DNA from: an uncultured Microcaldota archaeon
GTDB taxonomy: Archaea > Micrarchaeota > Micrarchaeia > Burarchaeales > Fermentimicrarchaeaceae
Direction of reading: 5' to 3'
DNA length: 64,000 nucleotides
Assembly (NCBI GenBank): GCA_903884505.1
Contig: CAISET010000027.1
Location: 1-64,000 of the forward strand
The notes below the pieces were generated by a model. The model did no database searches. It saw only the letters and a program-made list of their open reading frames with translations, and was not told the DNA's origin. The translations under genes were made by a program, and so were the position numbers. Shown in pieces: positions 17,805 through 25,701 of this stretch (position 1 is its first letter; each line of letters starts with the position of its first letter).

Positions 17805-18173
17805 CTGCCATCCATTGCCATAATCGGAGCATCTCCGGACAGGGCGAAGTTCGGCAACAAGGCCGTGAGGGCCTACATTGCGAAAGGGTGGAAGGTCTAC
17901 CCGGTGAATCCGAAATACGGGGAGATTGAGGGCCTGGAATGCTTTCCCACGCTTCTCGATTTGCCCGAAACCCCAGACTTCGCATCGCTTTATGTTGCGC
18001 CAGCGGTCGGGATTATCGTGCTCAACGAAATCGCTACGAAGGGAATAAAGAAGGTTTATGTAAATCCCGGGGCCGAAAGCGACGCGCTTATCGCCAAGGC
18101 GAAGAGGCTCGGGCTGCAGCCGCTGATGGTGTGCAGCATACGGACGATTGGGGAGGACCCGGACAAGCTGTGA
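17805..18173 (+). CDS. CoA-binding (YccU-like) Rossmann protein
   Basis: The frame encodes a short CoA_binding domain: glycine motif IAIIGASPDRAKFGNKAV at the start, WKVYPVNPKY in the middle and KVYVNPGAESDALIAKAK later, as in YccU/YneT proteins of about 130 residues. There is no ATG, GTG or TTG ahead of the Rossmann glycine motif. The first canonical codon in frame is a GTG inside the domain. Initiation at CTG 17805 or ATT 17814 just after the thrS stop (with GTGAGGG upstream) is the simplest reading; a frameshift is the alternative. Function in this family is poorly defined. Confidence 0.65.
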   Translation: MPSIAIIGASPDRAKFGNKAVRAYIAKGWKVYPVNPKYGEIEGLECFPTLLDLPETPDFASLYVAPAVGIIVLNEIATKGIKKVYVNPGAESDALIAKAKRLGLQPLMVCSIRTIGEDPDKL

Positions 18174-18174
18174 T

Positions 18175-18243
18175 ATGATGTACGACGCAATATTCCTTGA
18201 CTGTGACAGCGTGATTGCGCACGGCGACCACAGGAGGCTTTGA
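18175..18243 (+). pseudogene. truncated duplicate of the HAD gene start
   Basis: A 22-codon frame beginning ATGATG encodes MMYDAIFLDCDSVIAHGDHR then stops. It repeats the first 13 residues of the following HAD phosphatase (MYDAFFFDCDGVIT), including the DxD nucleophile motif. The DNA also matches (tacgacgca... and gactgtga... are shared). It is either a duplication relic or a short leader peptide; it is too short to be an enzyme. Confidence 0.55.
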
Positions 18244-18244
18244 C

Positions 18245-19015
18245 ATGTACGACGCATTCTTCTTTGACTGTGATGGCGTCATTACGAACAAGAGGGCGCA
18301 GGTGGATTCCCAGGTAATATTTGAGGCCTACCGCCACGCGCATTCCGGGAGAAAAATCGCCTTCGTGACAGGTAGGTCGCTCGACTGGTTCTCCAAAAAC
18401 CTCATACCTGCAATTGAGCGATTCAATCCCACTCCCGAGGAGAAGAGGCGCTTTTTCTTCATCGGTGAATATGGGAACAGGTGGCTCTCCTTCTCGGGCG
18501 GAACCCTCGCGCATGGGAGCGATGATTCGCTCGCGGTCCCGGAGAAGGTGAGAACTGCGGTGAGGAATGAAATGCACCGCTTCCCCTACCTCTCCTTCGA
18601 TGAGACAAAGGAGTCTTTCATCTCCATTGAGGTAAGGCACGAGCGGCTGGTTTCGCCGCAGGCTGAAAGGGAGGCGCAGCGGCAGATTGATGAAGCGCGT
18701 GGAGCTTTTGCCGCAAAATTCCCGCAGCTTGTTGCCATCCGCACGCTTTATGCGGTTGACGTGATGGGAAAAGGAGTAGGGAAAGCCGCTGCTACGAGAA
18801 GGGCGCTGGAGCTGATGGGCAGCGTTTCGCAGGCGCTGGTCATCGGTGACAGCGAGATTGACCTGGAGATGGGCGAGGAGCTGCGAAGAAAAGGCATAGA
18901 GTTTGATTTCTACTATGTTGGCGAAGGCCAGATTCCGCGCCCCTCATTCCCAGTAAAGAAGGCGCCGGGGCTTTACGCGGAAGGGACGCTGGAAGTCCTG
19001 CGCGGCGTTAGATAA
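18245..19015 (+). CDS. HAD-superfamily sugar-phosphatase-like hydrolase
   Basis: The 256-residue HAD hydrolase has a DxD nucleophile at D8/D10 (FFFDCDGVIT), motif II VTGRS, the conserved lysine in GKGVGKAAATRR and motif IV GDSEIDLEMG. The cap is of the IIB type found in trehalose-phosphate, mannosyl-3-phosphoglycerate and phosphomannose phosphatases. The substrate is not identifiable. ATG 18245 follows AGGAGG at good distance; the open frame extends upstream through non-conserved codons that are not used. A partial copy of its 5' end lies directly upstream. Confidence 0.82.
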   Translation: MYDAFFFDCDGVITNKRAQVDSQVIFEAYRHAHSGRKIAFVTGRSLDWFSKNLIPAIERFNPTPEEKRRFFFIGEYGNRWLSFSGGTLAHGSDDSLAVPEKVRTAVRNEMHRFPYLSFDETKESFISIEVRHERLVSPQAEREAQRQIDEARGAFAAKFPQLVAIRTLYAVDVMGKGVGKAAATRRALELMGSVSQALVIGDSEIDLEMGEELRRKGIEFDFYYVGEGQIPRPSFPVKKAPGLYAEGTLEVLRGVR

Positions 19016-19027
19016 ACGACGAACGAG

Positions 19028-19036
19028 CATTTTTAA
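19028..19036 (+). promoter_or_regulatory. TATA box for fni (leaderless)
   Basis: CATTTTTAAAC at this position is an archaeal TATA element centred about 27 nt upstream of ATG 19060. No ribosome-binding site lies between, so a leaderless mRNA starting at or next to the ATG is expected for fni, probably reading on into mevalonate kinase and glutamyl-tRNA synthetase. Confidence 0.5.
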
Positions 19037-19059
19037 ACCGCGGGGAGTAATCTTCTTCT

Positions 19060-20136
19060 ATGAACGCCACGAGGAGCAGGAAGGGCTCGCACATAGACAT
19101 CTGCCTGAAGAAGGGCGTCGAGGCGAAGGTGAAGACAGCGGGCTTCGACGACGTGGATTTCTTCCACAACGCCCTGCCCGAGCTGGATTTCGCCAAGCTT
19201 GACACGCGCACCCCGTTCCTCGGGAAGAGGCTGAAGGCGCCAATAGTTATCGAGGCGATGACGGGCGGCTACGAAAAGGGAGGGGAGATAAACCTCGCGC
19301 TCGCGGAGGCTGCGCAGGAACACGGCCTGGCTTTCGGCCTTGGTTCGCAGCGCGCCATGCTTGAAGATGTGGCGCTTTCCTCGACCTACAAGGTCCGCAA
19401 CGTTGCGCCGGACGTGCCTTTAATCGGAAACATAGGAATGACGCAGCTGAGGAAATACGGCGTGCAGAAGATTGCGTGGGCAGTAAAGTCGGTTGATGCG
19501 GACGCGCTTGCCATACATCTGAACCCGCTCCAGGAGCTAGTGCAGCCCGAGGGGGACAGGAATTTCGAGGGATGCCTTAAGCTCATCAAGAAGGTTTGCG
19601 ACGAGGTTCCGGTTTCGATTATAGTGAAGGAGACTGGCGCGGGCATAAGCCCCGAGGTTGCAATCAAGCTTGCGGAGGCAGGCGTTGCTGCGATAGATGT
19701 CGCAGGCGCAGGCGGCACTTCCTGGAGCGCTGTCGAGATGCTTAGGGGCAATGAATCGAGCGATGGCGCGTTCTGGGACTGGGGAATCCCAACAGCAGTT
19801 TCAACTACGCTGGTTTCAAGGGCAGTGAAAATTCCAGTAATAGCTTCCGGAGGGGTGCGTTCAGGGGTCGATGTTGCGAAAGGGATAGCGCTGGGCGCAT
19901 CGCTGGGCGGCGCGGCTTTGCCTTTCCTGAGGGCCTGGGGCAATGGAGGGAAAAAAGCCGTCTCAACGCTCGCAGGGGAATGGGTGAACGAGCTGAAGAT
20001 GGCGATGGCGCTCACCGGATGCAGGCAGGTCCACGAACTCGGCAGCGTAAGGCTCATTATTACTGGGAAGACTTCGGAAACGCTCTGCGCCTTCGGGTGC
20101 TTCCCGTCCAACTTCGTCTCGAGGGAGCAGAGATAG
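19060..20136 (+). CDS. fni: type 2 isopentenyl-diphosphate delta-isomerase
   Basis: The 358-residue FMN-dependent TIM-barrel enzyme interconverts IPP and DMAPP. Family landmarks are RKGSHIDICLKK at the N-terminus, APIVIEAMTGG, FGLGSQRAML, ALAIHLNPLQE, VKETGAGISPE, GAGGTSWSAVE and IASGGVRSG for phosphate binding. Length is normal. It is followed one base later by mevalonate kinase. The remaining pathway genes to IPP lie within 11 kb, so it supplies DMAPP from the IPP produced by the downstream isopentenyl phosphate kinase. Confidence 0.95.
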   Translation: MNATRSRKGSHIDICLKKGVEAKVKTAGFDDVDFFHNALPELDFAKLDTRTPFLGKRLKAPIVIEAMTGGYEKGGEINLALAEAAQEHGLAFGLGSQRAMLEDVALSSTYKVRNVAPDVPLIGNIGMTQLRKYGVQKIAWAVKSVDADALAIHLNPLQELVQPEGDRNFEGCLKLIKKVCDEVPVSIIVKETGAGISPEVAIKLAEAGVAAIDVAGAGGTSWSAVEMLRGNESSDGAFWDWGIPTAVSTTLVSRAVKIPVIASGGVRSGVDVAKGIALGASLGGAALPFLRAWGNGGKKAVSTLAGEWVNELKMAMALTGCRQVHELGSVRLIITGKTSETLCAFGCFPSNFVSREQR

Positions 20137-20137
20137 C

Positions 20138-21160
20138 ATGACGAGCATTGCGCCAGGCAGCGTGAAGCTGTTCGGCGAGCACGCGGTAATATACGACCGG
20201 GTAGGCCTATCCGCTTCGCTGGACAGGCGCGCCTCGGTGACCATCCTCCCGGAAGAGCATGACCGCGTAGAGATTCTTCTTCCTGATTTCAAGTTCAGCC
20301 GCACGCTCAGCGAGGAGGAGATAGAGAATGAGAGGCGCACGCTCGATTTCCTGTTCCTGAAGAATGAGATGGGAAGGCTGCGCGACCTGAGAAAAGACAA
20401 TTTCGCGCTCCCTTTCGCCTACATCCTCGGCAACATTTTCCTGAGGACGGGCTTCGCCCCCATGAAGGTGGAAGTGAGGTCGCAGGTCCCCCGCTTTTCA
20501 GGGCTCGGCTCAAGCTCCTCCATCTTCACCGCATTCGCGAGCGAGCTGAGCGCGCATTTCAAGCTCAGATTCACGCTGCAGGACATCGCGGACCTCGCAA
20601 ACATCGGCGACAAGGTCGTGCACGGCTCGCCGAGCGGGATTGACGTCAACACGTGCGCGCACGGCGGCTTCCTCCGCTTCAGGAAAGGGGAGGGGATGAA
20701 GAGGGCGGATGTGAAGGGGTTCGTGCATGTGGTTGTGGCAAACACGAACCTGAAGAAGGACACCGGGGAGATGGTCGCAAGGGTTGCCGAGAGGTTCGCG
20801 AAGGACCGCAGCGGAACCGATGGTATTTTCGATGACATGCAGGAGGCCGCTTTCGCAGGCGTTGATGCGCTGAAGGCAGGCGATTTGGTGAAGCTCGGCG
20901 CCGAGTTCGACAGGGCGCAGGGATGCTTCGAGAGGCTCGGCCTGAGCACGAAGGAGACGGACGAGATTGTGAAGGCCGCGAGGAAGCACGGGGCCTATGG
21001 CGCTAAGATAAGCGGGGCCGGCGGCGGGGGGTGCGTGATTGCGCTTGCCAAGGAGCCGGCGAAACTGGTCCCGATTCTCGGGAAGATGGGCTATCCCTCG
21101 TTCATCTCGGAGCTCGGGGTTGAGGGAGTGAAGCACGGGAAATTCGACCACGTGATGTGA
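20138..21160 (+). CDS. mvk: mevalonate kinase (GHMP family)
   Basis: The 340-residue GHMP kinase has motif 1 APGSVKLFGEHAVIY at the N-terminus, the ATP-binding motif 2 FSGLGSSSSIFTAF, the catalytic region VHGSPSGIDVNT and C-terminal motif 3 KISGAGGGGCVIAL. It phosphorylates mevalonate to mevalonate 5-phosphate, the substrate of the phosphomevalonate dehydratase encoded at 28.8-30.3 kb. It starts one base after fni and abuts glutamyl-tRNA synthetase. Confidence 0.94.
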   Translation: MTSIAPGSVKLFGEHAVIYDRVGLSASLDRRASVTILPEEHDRVEILLPDFKFSRTLSEEEIENERRTLDFLFLKNEMGRLRDLRKDNFALPFAYILGNIFLRTGFAPMKVEVRSQVPRFSGLGSSSSIFTAFASELSAHFKLRFTLQDIADLANIGDKVVHGSPSGIDVNTCAHGGFLRFRKGEGMKRADVKGFVHVVVANTNLKKDTGEMVARVAERFAKDRSGTDGIFDDMQEAAFAGVDALKAGDLVKLGAEFDRAQGCFERLGLSTKETDEIVKAARKHGAYGAKISGAGGGGCVIALAKEPAKLVPILGKMGYPSFISELGVEGVKHGKFDHVM

Positions 21161-22849
21161 ATGGCGCTCGAAGAGACTATCCGCAAGCATGCACTGAAGA
21201 ACGCATTTGATTACGGGAAGGCGGAGCCCGGGGGCGTTGTCGGGAAGGTAGTCGCCGAATTCCCGGATGCGAAGAAGGACATGAAGAAGACGATGCAGCT
21301 CGTCGTGAGGATAATCGCCGAAGTAAACAAAATGGGCAGGGCGCAGGTTGAGGCGGAACTTTCCAAATTTGAATTTGTAAAAAAAGAGGAAGGGCCGAGG
21401 AGATGGGAGCTTCCGGGCGCAGAGGAAGGCAAAGTAGTCACGCGCTTCCTCCCGGAGCCGAACGGCTACCCGCATATAGGGCACGCTAAGGCGGCGTGGC
21501 TCAGCTATGAGTTCGCAAGGCAGTGGAAGGGGAAATGCCATCTCCGCTTCGACGACACCAACCCCGAAAAGGAGAAGCAGGAGTATGTCGATGCCATACG
21601 CCGGGACGTCGAATGGCTCGGCCTTTCATTCCCAGGCGAGACCTACTCCTCGGACATGATTCCTGAGTTCTACAAATACGCTGAGAAGCTCATCAAGCAG
21701 GGCGACGCATACGTCTGTGGATGCAAGCGCGAGGAGATGTCGCGCAACAGGATGGCCGGGAAGGAGTGCACGTGCAGGGGCAGGCCTGGCGAGGAAAGCC
21801 TAAGGCTCTGGAAGGGGATGCTCAAGGGAGAATTCGAGGAGGAGCAGTACATACTGCGCCTAAGGGGCGACATGAAGTCGCTCAATACGGTGATGCGCGA
21901 CCCGACGCTTTTCCGCATCAACGTCACGCCCCATTACAGGAAGGGGACGAAATATGCAGTCTGGCCCACTTACGATTTCGAGGTCTCAATCGCGGATTCG
22001 CTCGACGGGGTGACGCATGCGATGCGCTCGAAGGAGTATGAATTGCGCGACGAGCTTTACTACGAGATTCCGAAAAGGTGCGGGTTCAAGCCTCCACAAA
22101 TCTACGATTTCTCTCGCCTGAATCTGAAGGGAACGATGCTGAGCAAGAGGTTCCTCAAGCCGCTAATAGATGAAGGGAAGGTCATGGGCTGGGACGACCC
22201 GCGGCTGCCCACGCTCATCGGCCTGAAGAGGCGCGGGATTCCGCCCGAAGCCATCAAATCGTTCGTGCTGCAGTTCGGCCTGAGCAAGGTCGAGAGCGAG
22301 CCCGGCTGGGATGCGCTGCTGGTCGAAGCGAAGAGGCTCGTGGAACCCTCGGCCGAGCATTATTACTTCGTTCCCGAACCCGTGAAGGTTTCGGTGAAGA
22401 ACGCGACAGGCGAAACGGCAAGGCTGAAGAAGCTGCACACGCCGAACAGCCCTGTACGCGAGATTAAGACCACCTCGACATTCTACATTCCAAAAACCGA
22501 TGCAGATGCCGTCACGGTCGGAGAGATAATCCGCCTCAAGGACCTTTGCAACATCAAGATTACGAAGAAGGCGAAAGGGGGCTTGGAAGCAGAATTCGCC
22601 GGAAACGAATCCGTGGAAGCGAAAAAAGTCCAATGGGTGAGCGAACCTCACATCGAAGTTTCAGTTGCTGTCTTGGGCGACCTCTTCATCGAAGGGAACT
22701 TTAACCCTGGAAGCATGAAATGGGAGAAGGGGCTCGCCGAGCCGGCTGTCGGAGAGATTCAACAGGGTGCGGTCGTGCAGTTCGAAAGGTATGGGTTTTG
22801 CAAGCTGGACGACAAAAAGGGCGGGAAGTTTATTCTTGCCTTCAGATGA
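21161..22849 (+). CDS. gltX: glutamyl-tRNA synthetase, archaeal class
   Basis: The 562-residue class I synthetase has the HIGH signature as PNGYPHIGHAKAAW, the KMSKS-equivalent GTMLSKRFLK, and the beta-barrel anticodon-binding C-terminal half of the archaeal/eukaryotic GlxRS branch. In archaea this enzyme is usually non-discriminating and works with GatDE. A CxCx(n)CxC-like knuckle (YVCGCKREEMSRN, ECTCRGR) occurs in the catalytic domain. It starts directly after the mevalonate kinase stop with no spacer. Confidence 0.94.
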   Translation: MALEETIRKHALKNAFDYGKAEPGGVVGKVVAEFPDAKKDMKKTMQLVVRIIAEVNKMGRAQVEAELSKFEFVKKEEGPRRWELPGAEEGKVVTRFLPEPNGYPHIGHAKAAWLSYEFARQWKGKCHLRFDDTNPEKEKQEYVDAIRRDVEWLGLSFPGETYSSDMIPEFYKYAEKLIKQGDAYVCGCKREEMSRNRMAGKECTCRGRPGEESLRLWKGMLKGEFEEEQYILRLRGDMKSLNTVMRDPTLFRINVTPHYRKGTKYAVWPTYDFEVSIADSLDGVTHAMRSKEYELRDELYYEIPKRCGFKPPQIYDFSRLNLKGTMLSKRFLKPLIDEGKVMGWDDPRLPTLIGLKRRGIPPEAIKSFVLQFGLSKVESEPGWDALLVEAKRLVEPSAEHYYFVPEPVKVSVKNATGETARLKKLHTPNSPVREIKTTSTFYIPKTDADAVTVGEIIRLKDLCNIKITKKAKGGLEAEFAGNESVEAKKVQWVSEPHIEVSVAVLGDLFIEGNFNPGSMKWEKGLAEPAVGEIQQGAVVQFERYGFCKLDDKKGGKFILAFR

Positions 22850-22862
22850 GGTGGTGTTGGTG

Positions 22863-23219
22863 GTGAATATAGTAAAAGGAATAGTCGATTTCGCCCTGTT
22901 CAAGGAGTTTGTGACGCCCGTGTTCCTCAAGATACTCTACCTGATATTCTTCATCGTCCTGAACGTGGGCGGGCTGCTCCTAATAGGAGTCTATCTGGTA
23001 CTTGGCGTGCTGGCATTCGTGACCGCATTGAACGGAGGGAATGCGACAAACGGAGTATTCGCGCTTGTCGTGATGCTGATAATGGCAGTGATTCTGGTCA
23101 TCATGCTCATCATCTACAACCTGTTAATCAGGATGTATTTCGAGGTTGTGCTCCTGATGTTCAACATCCATGGCTACCTTAAGTCCATCGATGACAAAAC
23201 ATCTGCCGGCAGGAAGTAG
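22863..23219 (+). CDS. small membrane protein (DUF4282-like)
   Basis: The protein is about 118 residues: a short amphipathic start (VNIVKGIVDFALFKEFVTPV), two long transmembrane helices, and RMYFEVVLLMFNIHGYLKSI near the end. This resembles DUF4282 proteins, whose function is unknown. The start is placed at GTG 22863 because GAGGTGGTG lies just upstream; several in-frame GTG/TTG codons make it uncertain by a few residues. The open frame extends into gltX but that part is not conserved. Confidence 0.65.
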   Translation: MNIVKGIVDFALFKEFVTPVFLKILYLIFFIVLNVGGLLLIGVYLVLGVLAFVTALNGGNATNGVFALVVMLIMAVILVIMLIIYNLLIRMYFEVVLLMFNIHGYLKSIDDKTSAGRK

Positions 23220-23252
23220 GCGTTTATATACGGGGAGAGGCATAAATTAGGC

Positions 23253-23579
23253 ATGACGAATGCCTTATCATACCTGCTGGCAGTTCTTTTGCTTTCAGGC
23301 ATAGCTTATGCCGCAGCAGGCGACACCTTGGCTGAGCACGCGAATGAGAGGCTGCAACTCCTGGTGACTCTGCTCTATTCGATAGCCGCACCCATTGCGC
23401 TCGGGCTCATCGTGTTCGCAGGGGTCGTCTATTCCGGCGGGCAGGCTTTCGACAAGGCTACGCGCGAGAAAGCCAAGACCTGGAGCACATCCATAATAAT
23501 AGGCGCGGCAATCGGAATCCTGATAATCGTCCTGGCGCCTTTCGCGGTCTCCTTCATCGTCGCGATGGGCGCGACCTAA
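23253..23579 (+). CDS. VirB2/TrbC-like small two-helix membrane protein
   Basis: The 108-residue protein has a cleavable-looking signal peptide (to about residue 22, SGIAYAAAG) and two transmembrane helices separated by a short basic loop (FDKATREKAKTW). This is the layout of TrbC/VirB2-type pilin-like proteins often found in archaea. No partner secretion genes are adjacent. A TATA box (GTTTATATA at about 23221-23229) lies about 27 nt ahead of the ATG, giving a leaderless transcript. Confidence 0.68.
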   Translation: MTNALSYLLAVLLLSGIAYAAAGDTLAEHANERLQLLVTLLYSIAAPIALGLIVFAGVVYSGGQAFDKATREKAKTWSTSIIIGAAIGILIIVLAPFAVSFIVAMGAT

Positions 23580-23616
23580 TCGGCCCGGCAGCCTAGTTTC
23601 AGAGCTTACGCCGCAT

Positions 23617-24159
23617 CTAGCCGAGCTGCTTTTCCAGCTCCTTACTCCAGTCAATCCTGCCGGCAAGGAACTTTTTGCCCCTGCCCCTGGCTATTGCCTC
23701 TATTTCTCTCGCGTTCTCGCCCAGCTTCTTCCCGGTGTCTATCTCAAAGACCTTCTTCTTCGGGTAGTTGGCGAGGCTGCAGATTGTGCAGTAGTCGAGC
23801 ATCTCGGCCATCAGGTTCTCCTCTGCCTTCTTCTTCGGGTATTTCCTCTGCGAGAGCCGCTTCTCGAGCAGCTTCGGGCTCGTCCTGCAGACGACAACGA
23901 GATCGGCAGGAAGCGGGAACTCGCAGGCAAGGTGGCCTTCCATAACCAGGTCATTCCCCGCATCCATCAGCCGCTTCAGCTCTCTCTGCAGCGGGCCCAT
24001 AAGGACTATCTTCGCGCCGAACCTGTCCTTCCCCTTCCAAAGCCTCTTTTTCACGACCACGTCGTTGATTTTCACGAGCCGCAGCTTCATCTTCCTCGCA
24101 ATCTTCTGAGCAAGCACGGTCTTCCCCGTCCCGGGGACGCCGGTGATGACAAGGCGCAT
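23617..24159 (-). CDS. AK6/Fap7-type adenylate kinase
   Basis: The 180-residue P-loop kinase has GVPGTGKT at residues 7-14, the family's VVCRTSPKLLEKRLSQR segment and the EENLMAEMLDYC helix typical of AK6/Fap7 proteins. These act as NMP kinase/ATPases, with a ribosome-maturation role in eukaryotes and archaea. The start is ATG 24159: the glycine motif begins seven residues later, and a TATA element lies about 27 nt upstream. The frame continues upstream but overlaps the divergent promoter and neighbouring gene. Confidence 0.85.
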   Translation of the reverse strand: MRLVITGVPGTGKTVLAQKIARKMKLRLVKINDVVVKKRLWKGKDRFGAKIVLMGPLQRELKRLMDAGNDLVMEGHLACEFPLPADLVVVCRTSPKLLEKRLSQRKYPKKKAEENLMAEMLDYCTICSLANYPKKKVFEIDTGKKLGENAREIEAIARGRGKKFLAGRIDWSKELEKQLG

Positions 24160-24197
24160 GAAAACGGTTTTTAACTCGCCTGTTAAAAGCCTTTGCC
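24160..24197. promoter_or_regulatory. divergent leaderless promoters, AK6 / MEMO
   Basis: The 38-bp gap holds GTTTTTAAC (about 24165-24173) and TTAAAAGCC (about 24182-24190). Read on the plus strand, the first lies about 27 nt before the MEMO ATG at 24198. Read on the minus strand, the second lies about 27 nt before the AK6 ATG at 24159. The two TATA boxes cross over, so both genes should be leaderless and may compete for TBP. Confidence 0.5.
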
Positions 24198-25037
24198 ATG
24201 AGGTATCCCGCTGTTGCCGGAACGTTCTACCCTGGAAAGAAGGAGGAGCTCGAGAGGCAGATTGAAGAGGCATTCGTGAAGGAGGCGGGAGCGCCGAAGC
24301 TTTCCGACAGGCGCGACATCGCGGCCGCCGTTGTTCCCCACGCGGGCTATTTCTACTCGGGATGGGTTGCGGCGTTCGCGTACAGGAGGATTGCCGCAGC
24401 TTATTCGAAGCCCCCTGTCTTCGTGATTGCGGGGCCGAACCACACAGGCTACGGGACCAGAATGAGCCTTTCGAAGGAGGACTGGCAGACTCCGCTGGGC
24501 GTGGCGAAGAATGATCTGGATCTTGGGAAAGCCATCAAGAAGAATTCGAAGATAATTGAGTTCGACGAGGCAGCGCATGAGTATGAGCATTCTATAGAGG
24601 TGCAGCTTCCCTTCCTCCAATACATCTACCACGGGGAAGAAATCCGCTTTGTGCCAATCTGCATCATGTCGCAGGGCCCTGAAACCGGGCGCGACCTCGG
24701 GGATGCTGTCTTCAAGGCTGCGGCGGAGCTGAAGCGTGACGTTTTCTTCATCGCAAGCTCGGACTTCACGCATTTCGAGAGCGCGGATAGCGCAAAATCG
24801 AGGGATACTGCGGCGATTGCAAAATTGGAAAAGCTGGATTTGGAAGGCTTCGACAAGGTGCGCGCGGCAAAGAACGCGACGATATGCGGCTATGGCCCGA
24901 TTCTCGCGGCGATGCATTACGCAAGGCTGAAGGGCTGCAGGCGTGCCGAAATCCTCAGATATGCGAGCTCGGGAGATATTACCGGCGACTTCGGGCAGGT
25001 AGTCGCCTATTGCAGCGCGGTTTTCCCGCACAGGTGA
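24198..25037 (+). CDS. MEMO-family protein
   Basis: The 279-residue MEMO/AmmeMemoRadiSam-B protein shows RYPAVAGTFYPG at the start, VVPHAGYFYSGWVAA, IAGPNHTGYGTRMSL, EYEHSIEVQLPFLQY and ASSDFTHFE, all family hallmarks with conserved His/Asp/Cys-type metal positions. MEMO genes recur in archaeal mevalonate operons, as here between mvk and the dehydratase genes, but the reaction in archaea is not established. The gene is expected to be leaderless. Confidence 0.9.
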   Translation: MRYPAVAGTFYPGKKEELERQIEEAFVKEAGAPKLSDRRDIAAAVVPHAGYFYSGWVAAFAYRRIAAAYSKPPVFVIAGPNHTGYGTRMSLSKEDWQTPLGVAKNDLDLGKAIKKNSKIIEFDEAAHEYEHSIEVQLPFLQYIYHGEEIRFVPICIMSQGPETGRDLGDAVFKAAAELKRDVFFIASSDFTHFESADSAKSRDTAAIAKLEKLDLEGFDKVRAAKNATICGYGPILAAMHYARLKGCRRAEILRYASSGDITGDFGQVVAYCSAVFPHR

Positions 25038-25042
25038 TGGTT

Positions 25043-25240
25043 ATGGAAATTTCGAAAGAGAAGCTTCTGAAAAAGGGCAACGGGAGCCTGGCTGCATTCG
25101 CGCTTTTCTCAATCTCCAGCATCTCCTGCCCCTGCCCGTTCTGCATCGGAGGGGCGTGCATCAGCTTCCTCAACAGCGTGCGCGAAAAACTCTCAATCGG
25201 CCCGAAGTTCCTGGAAGAGCCAACCCGGGGCCGGGATTAA
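25043..25240 (+). CDS. small Cys-rich protein of unknown function
   Basis: This is a 65-residue protein whose centre is a hydrophobic stretch with CPCPFCIGGAC, four Cys that could bind a metal or form disulfides. The N-terminus is basic (MEISKEKLLKKGN) and the C-terminus polar. ATG 25043 follows GGTGATGG. It lies five bases after the MEMO stop, so it may be co-transcribed. I do not recognise a family. Confidence 0.55.
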   Translation: MEISKEKLLKKGNGSLAAFALFSISSISCPCPFCIGGACISFLNSVREKLSIGPKFLEEPTRGRD

Positions 25241-25252
25241 GAAAAAGATGGC

Positions 25253-25630
25253 TCAGCCCAGTCTTTTTTTGCGCAGGCAATTCTCGCAAACTCCAGTTAT
25301 GTCAAGCTGGAAGTGGCAGACTTTGCCATTGGCCGCATCTTTGATGAAATCTATTTTCGAGAGTTTCAAATGCTCCACATGTCCACATTTTGAGCAGGTA
25401 AAATGGCAGTGGCTGTCCTCCTTCACCGAATACAGCCTGCGCCTGCCGCATAAATATGAGTGAACCTCCCCTGAACGCTCCCTGCTCTTCAGGAAACGGT
25501 AGACGGTCGCGATGCCGATGCGTGACTTCTTCTGCGCCTTTGAGGCCAGTTCTTCGGCCGTGAAGAAGGAATCGGCAGCGTTCAGAGAATCCATAAGCAC
25601 GCGTTCCTGTCGTGTGTGGCGTTTCATCAT
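25253..25630 (-). CDS. Fur-family metal-responsive regulator
   Basis: The roughly 125-residue regulator has an N-terminal winged helix (FFTAEELASKAQ, IGIATVYRFLKSRERSG) and the Fur C-terminal metal domain with HCHFTCSKCGHVEHL and a second CENC pair forming the structural zinc site. The start is ATG 25630, two bases after the predicted transcription start. An 8-bp-arm palindrome lies in its promoter and it diverges from a ZIP transporter, which points to a zinc- (Zur-like) or iron-responsive autoregulator. Confidence 0.9.
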   Translation of the reverse strand: MMKRHTRQERVLMDSLNAADSFFTAEELASKAQKKSRIGIATVYRFLKSRERSGEVHSYLCGRRRLYSVKEDSHCHFTCSKCGHVEHLKLSKIDFIKDAANGKVCHFQLDITGVCENCLRKKRLG

Positions 25631-25634
25631 AGGC

Positions 25635-25657
25635 TTATTGATAATGAACATCAATAA
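25635..25657. promoter_or_regulatory. palindromic operator between fur and ZIP genes
   Basis: TTATTGAT-AATGAAC-ATCAATAA is a perfect inverted repeat with 8-bp arms and a 7-bp centre. It lies between the predicted fur TATA box (TATTTTAT on the minus strand at about 25653-25662) and its start codon, and just upstream of the ZIP TATA (ACTTATAG, about 25661-25668). This is where a Fur/Zur repressor would block both promoters. Binding is inferred. Confidence 0.65.
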
Positions 25658-25701
25658 AATACTTATAGTCGCGGCCCGAATTTGATTACAGGTGGATTGT
25701 T

